A stretch of DNA of 64,000 nucleotides from positions 170,288,388-170,352,387 of the forward strand of contig NC_077234.1 in assembly GCF_027887165.1 (NCBI RefSeq), given 5' to 3'. The notes beneath the pieces were generated by a model. The model was given only the letters and a program-made list of their open reading frames with translations, had not been told where the DNA came from and ran no database searches. This stretch comes from Monodelphis domestica (Eukaryota; Chordata; Mammalia; Didelphimorphia; Didelphidae). The translations under genes were made by a program, and so were the position numbers. This document shows, in pieces, positions 55,340 through 64,000 of the stretch. The first letter of the stretch is position 1. Every line of letters starts with the position of its first letter.

Positions 55340-55835
55340 TAAAGTGGAGGAATTCCACAGAGACTGGAACAACCTCCAGGAAGTGATACAGAGCGAAAGG
55401 AGCAGATCCACGAAAACATTGTACACAGAGACTGATACACTGTGGTACAATCAAAGGTAATGGACTCTTCCACTAGGGACAATGCAACGTCTCTGAACAA
55501 TCTGCAGGGATCTAAAAAACACTATCCACAAGCAGAGGATAAACTGTGGGAGTAGAAACACAGATGAAAAGCAACTGCTTTACTATAGGGGCTGAGAGGA
55601 AATGACTGAGGAAAGACTCTAAATGAACACTCTAGTGCAAATACCAACAACATGGAAATGGGTTTGAACCAAGAACACATGTGAAACCCAGTGGAATTGT
55701 GTGCTGGCTATGGGAGAAGTGGTGGGAGGGTGGCGGGGGGTGGGGTGGGAGGAAAAGAGATAATGATCATCATTTCCAATGAATAATGTTTATAAATAAC
55801 CAAATAAAATAATGTTGAAAAAGTTAAAAAAAAAA

Positions 55836-55850
55836 GAATATTATTCAGAG
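55836..55850 (+). repeat. Target-site duplication, right copy
   Basis: GAATATTATTCAGAG, directly after the L1 A-tail. Confidence 0.9.
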
Positions 55851-56339
55851 AGCTTTGGGGATATTGTAGAGAGAAGAGGCATAAGCAGCATGGACACTGA
55901 TAGGGAGCTATTCGTGTAGTCCAGGAGAGAGATAATAAAGGGCTACACGAGGGGACTAGAAAAAGATGGATTATAAAAGAGAGAGACTAGCAGCAGGGAA
56001 GTGTTATTACAATAACCAATTATGAATCCAGAAGAGAAGTGTTTAAATCAGGGTGGTGACTGCATGAATGGAGATAAGGTGATGGATGTAAGATATAATT
56101 TGAATATAGAAATAAAACCTGGCAAGTATTTGGAAATGGGAAGTAGTATTGAGGGAGAGGGAAGAGTCAGAGATGACATTGACTGATATAATGTTCATAC
56201 CATCAACAAACAAACAGGTTTGTAGACTAAATGGATTCAGGGATAAAGTAGTGAGGTTTTTTTTTTTTTTTTTTAGGACAATTAGAGTTTGAGATGCTTA
56301 CAGGACATAGAGCTGTGGAGTACCACATTCTCACCCCAC

Positions 56340-56860
56340 CTCTGAGGTTAACACGTTTTATATGAATTTAAATACTTCTAAGATCAAATGTAAACCCTTT
56401 TGTTTGGCTTTTGAAGCCTTAATAATGTATCTCTTTTCAGTTTTCTTATAATTTACACCCTTCTACATACTCTTTGATTCAGTAAAAATAATTTCCTTAA
56501 TGTTCCTTGAACAAGACACTATCTCCTGATCATGTGTTTTCTCCTCCCCTCTTTTGTGCCTGGAGTACCTCCCTCTTCACCTCAGTTTATTGTTTCCTTT
56601 AGGTCCCAGCTAAAATCCCACCTTCTTTAAGAATCCTTATAGGATGCTCCTTAATGAGAATATTTTCCCTTTAAGATTGTCTTTAATTTATCCTGTATGT
56701 ATCTTGTTAGTACAGATGTTTCCATTCTGTCTTTCCCATTAAACTATGTGCTCATTGTGGGTACAAACTATTTTTTTGCATTTTTAATATCCCTACTTTT
56801 TATCACAGTGCTTGGCTTGTAGTAAACATCTAATAAATGCTTATTGATTAGACTTGGATT
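56340..56860 (+). mobile_element. L2/L3-type LINE 3' portion
   Basis: Sense order: 'GGCTTTTGAAGCCTTAATAA', 'TCCTTGAACAAGACACTATC', 'GTGCCTGGAGTACCTCCCTC', 'CCCAGCTAAAATCCCACCTT', 'TCACAGTGCTTGGCTTGTAG', 'TAATAAATGCTTATTGATTA'. Confidence 0.75.
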
Positions 56861-57120
56861 TTACTGAAAAATCTGAAACTGCTCAGCCTACAGCCTCTTA
56901 ATTACTTTCCTACATTGCTTCAGACTTTCTTCTCTCTTCTTCCATTGCCTCCTTCTCTTGTTTTTCATAAGAAGAGGAAGTAATTTACCTTTTTCTGCTA
57001 CTCTACCTATTATATCTGTGAACTTGATCATAAATTATTTCTTCACTCTTTTTATCTTTCAATATCTCCTTTCTGGAGTTTTTCCCTTCCCACTATAAAT
57101 GATCAGGTATCCTCTACTTA

Positions 57121-57151
<31 letters not shown>

Positions 57152-58460
57152 TTGTTTCTCTTAAATTCTTAATCTTTTATCCCATTTCCATTCATCTGTA
57201 TGTCTGTCTCTCCCCTACCTTGCCATTACACTACAAAACTTCAAGAATTTAAGATTATACATATTCTGATTGAATTTTTCTGGAAGTGACATCATCATAA
57301 TGTCTTACAATTTCACTTCTGCTTTCCTACCACTAAAGTTCTCAAACCTCAAGAATGAACCCTTCCTAGCTGATTAGAATGACATTTTCTTTATCCAAGT
57401 TGTCTTTGAATTAGTTGGAGCATTCGGACTATTCCTTTTTTTTGTTAATTTATTCATATTTGGCTTCCATGTTACCATATTCTTTTATTTTTCTACTATT
57501 CCTTCACTATTTTTTTTGTCTCTGAGATCTCTAACTTCTTTCTCCATTTAATCCTTTAATATAGATTCCTTAGGATTCCTGGATAGTTTCTATTTTTATA
57601 TTATTTTCTTAATGATCTCTGCCACAGTCTGAATTTATGAGACAATATTTCTTTCTTCCATAACAGCAGGGTATATAGCATCTTGGTATTTCTGAGCAAA
57701 CCTTAATCAGTAGAACCTTGATCTATTTGTCATGCCATGGCTTGATTCCTTTTTTTTTTCCCCAGATGGTCCATCTTACTACTAAGCTCTCAAGCAGATA
57801 GAGAATAGGAACTCTTAAAGTACATCTCACTTGTCTCTGAACCATGTGGTTAGAAGTCCCAGAGATTTATTTAGGCTTTGCAATTGTACCAATTCTGGAA
57901 CCTTTTGGAATTTAGTGACCTAGCAGATAATGAAACTAGATAATACATAGCATTGAAATAGGGAAACATTTAATCAGGACAAAGGTGAATTGCCAAATAA
58001 CAGAAAACAATCTCAGCCAAATTTCTAAATAGATGTACTTTCATTCTTCTATTCACTCTTACTAACACCAAATACAAGTTCAGATGTCTAAGAGGCTCAC
58101 TTTGCCTTCTGAAAATAAGAAGGAAGCTATAATGACCTTTGGTGAAAACAGACTTGGTACCTCTGCTTTAAAAAATGCTCTTGTTGGAATTGGCTCTCTA
58201 TTTTTCATTACTCCTCAGATGATTGCATTATTTGATGTAGATTAGAGTTTGTCTTGTCTCTGATAAATCATTTATTTTGTCGTCATCTATGATATGGTTT
58301 CAGGTCACCTCTCCTTCCTTATAGTCCTAAAACCCAGAAGACCTTTATTATTACTCTGCTTGTAATCTCTCTCCATATGTCCAACACATTCAGTCTCTGT
58401 CATAGATATATGTAAGCCCATTAGAAATGGAGTCTTTGTTCTCCCAATGAGTCTTCCTAC
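56861..58460. other. Unassigned, AT-rich, with (AT)n at 57128-57152
   Basis: 57170-57620 has T-rich text that might be decayed L1 antisense, but not securely. Otherwise nothing recognised. Confidence 0.35.
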
Positions 58461-59310
<850 letters not shown>

Positions 59311-60155
59311 TTTTTATACATTTAGTCATACCTTTTTATTTAACCCTTACACTGCACTTGGCAAAGACAATATTGTCCTTTTGTACCTTAGATATGGCTA
59401 TTACCGTTATAATTACTTACACAAAGTGTGTAATTACTTTTACTGTAATTACAATTACTTACACAAAATTGTGAGTGCAACTTCAAAGTTATCACCAGAG
59501 TCTCCCAATCTTCTGAGACATATTTGATTGCTCTGACTTATTTAAGGAATCAATGAATTGACCTAATAATCACTAGCATCAAGACTAGATTTGCTGTTGC
59601 CTCAAAAACTCCTAATGACTAATTCTGGAGAATAATTAAGAATAACTTACTCTAGTTAATTCCTACTGTACCTATCTGCATTGTTTTTAAAAATAATTCC
59701 CAATGTATCTTCATGCTCAGGCACTATGCCAAAGCTCCCTCTTCTGCTACCCCAATTCAGGATTATAGCTAAAGAGTCGAAAAGGACTTTAAAACTAAGT
59801 TTCTTATTGTGAAATTGTCACCTAGGAAAAAAAAACACCAAAACATTTATTCCTAAAATTATTTTTCTCAGGGAAGGTCTTAATGCCAAAATGCAGTTCC
59901 CTTGATTATATGTTACTTCAGTTCTCAGGCTCTACCCATTAGATTACATTTAGCGAAATTGTAAATGTCATAGTCCTTTTGGAATCTACTTCCCCAACCT
60001 TTGGTTTTGAGTCTAGAAACTACAATGTTGTCATGCATCCTTTTCCCTATGATAAGATCTGCTAGTGAGTTTTCTGACTCTGGAACTCAAAGAAAGACAA
60101 TGCAGAACCTGGAGAACTAAGAAAATAGGAAATCAGTATGACATTTAGGCTTAGT
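59311..60155. other. Unassigned non-coding stretch
   Basis: Includes a short local repeat, (T/A)ATTACTTACACAAA at about 59410 and 59452. No gene or transposon recognised. Confidence 0.4.
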
Positions 60156-60500
60156 TCATTCACAGAATCACAGAAAATCTAAGTTGGAAGGAAGCTAGAA
60201 CACTTTTAATTCTACCCATATCTGGATATGAGTGGCTTTTGGAGCATTCTTGATAAGCATTCACTCAGCCTCCACTTGAATTTATCCAGTGATAGGAAAA
60301 ACAGTACTTCACAAGGCAACTCATTCTACTTTTTGACAGTTCTAGTTGTTTGTTAGGCTTTTCTTACATGAAAACTAAATCTATTTCTCTGCCAATTCCA
60401 TCTCTGGAGTGGGGTCTAACTTAGGAAACCTAGTGGTATTTCTACATGATAGCTTTTTCAAATTTGAACTATCATGTCATTCCTAATTCATTCATTGATT
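60156..60500 (-). mobile_element. CR1/L3-type LINE 3' end, antisense
   Basis: 'CACAGAATCACAGAAAATCT', 'AAGTTGGAAGGAAGCTAGAA', 'CAGCCTCCACTTGAATTTAT', 'CAAGGCAACTCATTCTACTT', 'GTTAGGCTTTTCTTACATGA', in the order of the antisense CR1-group terminus. Confidence 0.7.
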
Positions 60501-60754
60501 CCTTTATCAAAAAATATATTAAGTGGCTACTTTGACATGTTTAGGTTCTAGGGAAGATGTGAAGATCAAGAAGACACTTCCTTGTGTGGATGGAGACCCA
60601 TTAAGATTGACATCAAAAGACTTCTATAAATTTGCAATTTCCTCCTTATTAGTGATTGTACTCTGTTTTTGTCCCTATGATGCCTAATAATAAGCTATTG
60701 TATTTCCAGGGAGCAGGGGAAGTGAGATCATATTATCATTGTTTATTCTTTGTT

Positions 60755-61290
60755 TTTTTAAGAAGTCCAATGACAAAACAGAATTAGGTCTTGACTTTCA
60801 TTTGGATTGAATTCAACTGAGGCAGAGTTTTACTCTATTATCAGCCTAATTCTTTCTTCAAGAATCATCAAAGTCCAGTGGCAAGACAACTGACCTGGGA
60901 TACAGTGGATGTGCTCTGTGTCCTTGATGTCTGACCAAACTCTAATTATTCTATAGTGCTTGCTTTAGCCACCTTTATTGTTCTTATATGCCCATTCTTC
61001 TGAGGGAATTCTTCACATGCTTGGGGTAAATGTTACCCTAAGTTTTTTATAGGATTGAGACCTGTCAGTCACCCTCATCCTGGTTTAGTTAATCTGCTGA
61101 GATGGTTTTACTAGGGTATGGCCATTGTGCATGCTACAGCTTTTTGGAGCCACAGGTGAGAATTAGGGGAAAGATGGACCCCAAAAGTATATGTGAAGCC
61201 CTGAAAAGGACTCCTCAAGTCATCACAGCAGAGGTGCTAGTCCTTCCTGAACACCATCCCTGGAAGATTCTACTAGGTTCTGGGGAGACA
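60755..61290 (-). mobile_element. RTE-type LINE 3' end with inverted 5' part
   Basis: 60755-61045 is antisense to the terminus seen at 63390-63597 ('GAAGTCCAATGACAAAACAG' vs 'GTCATTGGACCTCTTTGAAA'; 'GTCCAGTGGCAAGAC'). 61045-61290 then reads in sense ('TTTTGGAGCCACAGGTGAGA' vs 'CTTGGAGCTATGGGTGAGAG' at 63042). A 67-codon frame at 61102 lies in it and is not a gene. Confidence 0.55.
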
Positions 61291-61861
61291 TGCAAATTTC
61301 AATAAGATCATACTTAATGTATGTCTATATAAACCAGCTTTTATTTAAAAGACCTATATGCTTTTATACTATCCCTTTTACTTGCCATTATATTTTTGTA
61401 AATATACATATACATCATATATCATATATATATGTACATATGTGTCTATATATATCTGTAGTAATAGGATTGTTCTAGAAATCTGCCTGGAAAAGGGGGT
61501 GATATGCAGATTAATAGACAGAGGGGATGAAAGGATCTAGGTTTTATAAGGTGAGAGATACTTCAGTGTGTCTCTGGACAATTGGGGAAGGAACCAATAG
61601 ATTGGAAGAGATTTAAAATAAACACTGAGTCTTTGTTGCCGGATTAGTCTTTTCTCTAACATCCCCATTTTTCCAAATGGCAATCCTATCATTCAGACTT
61701 TTACACTAAAAAATTATGTACGAAATGACAAAAATGATGATTTGGGGAAAACCCAAGGAGGACATGTATGAATTAACCATGTTTATCATTTGTCCTTTGG
61801 AAACATTATTTGTTATTTAATTGAACAGAAGTCTTAAGCATTTCAAAATTATTATTCCTTT
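61291..61861. other. Unassigned, with TA-rich patch
   Basis: 61390-61460 is TA/CA low complexity; otherwise nothing recognised. Confidence 0.4.
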
Positions 61862-62055
61862 TTTAAAACTTTTTTTCCATCTTAGAATCAATATTGTATA
61901 TTGGTTCTAAGACAGAAGAGAGGTAAGAGCTAGGCAATGGGTGTTAAGTGACTTGTCCAGGGTCACAAAGCTAGTGTCTGAGGTCAGATTTGAACCTAGT
62001 ACCTTCCATCTCTGGGCCTGGCTCTCAATCCACTGAGCCATCTAGCTGTCTCCTA
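61862..62055 (-). mobile_element. SINE1-type tRNA SINE, antisense
   Basis: T-run, 'CCATCTTAGAATCAATATTG', 'GCTAGGCAATGGGTGTTAAG', 'TGACTTGTCCAGGGTCACAA', 'CTGGCTCTCAATCCACTGAG', 'CCATCTAGCTGTCTCC'. AAAATTATTATT (61844) and AAAATTGTTATT (62056) form an 11/12 target duplication. Confidence 0.85.
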
Positions 62056-62069
62056 AAATTGTTATTTTT

Positions 62070-62717
62070 TATAGTTTTGTTGTTACTGTACAAATTGCTC
62101 TTTTTGTTGAACTCACTTTTTTCTTCCTTAGTTCGTACAAGTCTTCTGAGATTTCCCTGAAGTTATTGCTTCTCTTATTCCTTACAGTGCAACAAAATTC
62201 CATTATGTTAATACATTGTCATTTGATTAGTCATTACCATTTTTGTTTCCAGTACTTTATAAAAAGAACTTTGTAAACAGTTTTGTACATGTGAATATTT
62301 GTTCTCTTTCTTTGATCACTTTGTGTTGCCTTAGTAGTGATTTTTACTAGATCACTAATATTAAGCAACAGTTCAGTTGCTTTCTGGGCATAGATTCAAA
62401 TTACTGTTCAGAATTGTTGAAATATTTCATATCTTAACGAACAGTTCACCAGTATGGATGCCTATCTTTGTGCTGCCCTTCCGACAATTCAATGATATTT
62501 TTATCCCCATCTTTTCCAATGTCATAGGTATTTGGTAGAATCTGAGAGTTTTAATTTGTATTTCTCTAGTTATTAAAAATTTGTAGTATTTTTCATGGAG
62601 TTGTTGATAATTTGGCTTTCTTCCTTTAAAAACTACTTAATCATGATTTAACCATTTATCTATTGGAAGATGGCTAAATTTCTTACATATTTGAGTCAGT
62701 GCACTCTATGTATATAA

Positions 62718-62762
<45 letters not shown>

Positions 62763-63020
62763 ACTGTACATGCCTATATACTCAATGAGAACTTTATCAC
62801 AGTTTACCAGAATGTAAATATTTTACCAATGAACTTTTTTCATTAAATTTAAATACTGATTTTGCTTGAATAAATACTTTATAGTCAAAATTATCCATCT
62901 TCTCTTCTATTTTTCCTCTTTCCCTCTTGTTTGATCTTCCAAAGGTACATGAAGTATTTTCTTCTGCCCTCAACTTTGCTTTTTATGCAACCTTTTAAAT
63001 TTTGGTTATATTAATTAGGC
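62070..63020 (-). mobile_element. Old L1 fragment, antisense
   Basis: 'CAACAAAATTCCATTATGTT', 'TTTTAATTTGTATTTCTCTA', 'ACCATTTATCTATTGGAAGA' follow antisense ORF2 C-terminal order. Contains a (CA)n(TA)n microsatellite at 62719-62762. Confidence 0.6.
62719..62762. repeat. (CA)n(TA)n microsatellite
   Basis: About 16 CA units followed by 6 TA units. Confidence 0.95.
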
Positions 63021-63029
63021 AATGATTAT

Positions 63030-63597
63030 TCATTAAGCATCTTGGAGCTATGGGTGAGAGTTTAGTGAAAGGTGGACACCAAAGAGGGATGAGCAACCCT
63101 GAAAATAGTATGACGAGCACTCAAACCAAGCTGTTAGTACTCCTGAAAAACCCCAGATATTACTAAGAAGCTATAACACACACATTAGCTACCCTCCTGG
63201 TAAAATAATCTTGGCAGATGGGCTAACTGAATTTGAGTATAATGAACAGCCCACAAACCTATTGGTGAATTAAGGGGGTATCTTCCCCAAACATGTGAAA
63301 ACTTCCCCCAATAGAAAAGGCTGATGAGAATAATTTGTTTCAGCAGTCATAAAAGGAGCTGAAGCAGGTGAGGTGGAATCCTTAGAGATTGGTCAGCCTT
63401 GAAGACACCAGTGTCATCCATTGCATTGACCCCATTGCCAGTCATCCTGACTTGTCCTACCACTAAACTTTGTGTCTCTGGAGGAGAGAGTGAGTCTAAT
63501 GACTTTGTGCCTCACTTAAATCCAATTTAGGTGCAAATCAAAGTGATGTCATTGGACCTCTTTGAAAATGAAGAAGGAACAACAATAACCACAAATC
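63030..63597 (+). mobile_element. RTE-type LINE 3' end
   Basis: 'CTTGGAGCTATGGGTGAGAG', 'GGTGGACACCAAAGAGGGAT', 'ACCAGTGTCATCCATTGCAT', 'GATGTCATTGGACCTCTTTG', ending in an AACAACAATAACC-type short repeat, as RTE elements do. Its presence gives a plausible mobilising partner for the MAR1 SINEs. Confidence 0.65.
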
Positions 63598-63599
63598 AA

Positions 63600-64000
63600 C
63601 ATTAAACATCCACTGTATGCCAGATATTGCCCTAAATACTTGGGGTATAAAAAAAGACAAAATACTATCTTTGCTCTCAAGAAGCTCACAATCCAATGGG
63701 AGAGACAATAAGCAAACAAATAATTAACAATAAGCTTGCAATGATTAAAATTAATATTGTAGATTATATATTAAATTATAATAATTAGTAAAAGTGAGAG
63801 AGAGAAAGAAGGAAAGAAAATCACATGCTGCAGATCTAATACCCAGTTGAGGTCCAAACATAATATTAAGCCCTCCAGAGAAGGGAGAGTGCCTGTTTTC
63901 AGAAAGAATTCCTAGCCCAAGATCCTACTGCCAGGGCCCCTTTCTTTATAAGATCAATGGCATTATTCCTGCTGAGGTTCGCTAACTGTACAGCCTGAGT
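63600..64000 (-). mobile_element. L2 3' end, then unassigned
   Basis: 63605-63740 is antisense L2 ('TGTATGCCAGATATTGCCCT', 'CTCTCAAGAAGCTCACAATC', 'AATGGGAGAGACAATAAGC'). From 63790 there is a purine-rich GAGAGAAAGAAGG patch and then unrecognised sequence to the end. Confidence 0.55.

Larger units (their letters stand above)
51536..55835 (+). mobile_element. L1, plus strand, 5' complete with TSD, internally deleted
   Basis: A 4.3-kb insertion bounded by 15-17 bp target duplications and ending in a short A-tail. It starts 'GGAACTTTCTGTCAAGATGG', holds a 5' UTR to about 52300, an ORF1 with a premature stop, a junction at about 53081-53094 that skips the rest of ORF1 and the ORF2 endonuclease, then reverse transcriptase and the C-terminal domain to 55339. 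A SINE1 is inserted in ORF1. Because it carries the deletion and has an intact 5' end and TSD, the deletion either preceded insertion or happened cleanly afterwards. Confidence 0.92.
50910..56320 (-). mobile_element. L2 copy split by nested L1 insertions
   Basis: Antisense L2 runs 50910-51190 ('AAAGCACTGGATTAGTTACC', 'GGAAATAGGGAGCCACTGAA'), reappears for about 25 bases at 51511-51535, and resumes at 55836-56320 ('GTGTAGTCCAGGAGAGAGAT', 'GAGTTTGAGATGCTTACAGG'). Confidence 0.65.

Overview
This window is ordinary-looking mammalian non-coding DNA, almost certainly from a marsupial and most probably a didelphid opossum such as Monodelphis (inference). The evidence is the repeat content: many A-tailed tRNA SINEs of the SINE1 type, CORE-SINEs with an RTE-like tail (MAR1 type), MIR/THER-type SINEs, old L2, marsupial-type L1, RTE 3' ends, solo LTRs and one SPIN-type hAT element. 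No multi-exon host gene, tRNA, rRNA or CRISPR array is visible. The window is best read as intergenic sequence or a long intron. Family names come from memory of repeat consensus sequences and were not checked against a library.

Layout. 0-9 kb: L2, MAR1, the SPIN element (3114-3305), and an internal L1 fragment on the minus strand (5287-7605) broken by another LINE 3' end with a C2H2 finger. 9-12 kb: mostly unassigned sequence with three octamer motifs at 9747-9799. 12-21 kb: a solo LTR with a 4-bp target duplication (12668-13380), two long minus-strand L2 copies, and two further LTR-like blocks. 22-24 kb: an L1 tail followed by repeat-poor sequence. 24-29.5 kb: a truncated LTR, a microsatellite junction, and a 5'-complete but internally deleted minus-strand L1 whose 5' UTR carries another solo LTR. 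30-40 kb: a hAT remnant, an L1 that looks 5'-inverted, an LTR holding a perfect 22-bp inverted repeat (33882-33929), a Tigger-like element, a fourth member of the 12.7-kb LTR family, and two arms of an inverted duplication. 40-41 kb: a processed ferritin heavy chain pseudogene that still carries its iron-responsive element. 41-51 kb: SINEs, L2 and the cleanest repeat-free interval (44.4-45.5 kb). 51-56 kb: a 5'-complete plus-strand L1 with a 15-17 bp target duplication, itself carrying a SINE1 and sitting inside an L2. 56-64 kb: L2, an LTR expanded by a 240-bp CT tract, CR1/L3, RTE and L1 fragments.

The only protein-coding matter recognised is dead: L1 ORF1/ORF2 remnants, an RTE/CR1-like C-terminus and the ferritin retrocopy. 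Functions are therefore not working together here; what can be read is an insertion history. The observations most worth checking are the two L1 copies deleted from nearly the same ORF1 point, the perfect palindrome beside a TATA-like run in an LTR, the evenly spaced octamer cluster, the 89%-identical inverted duplication, and the SPIN element. I found no convincing sign of a new biological system.
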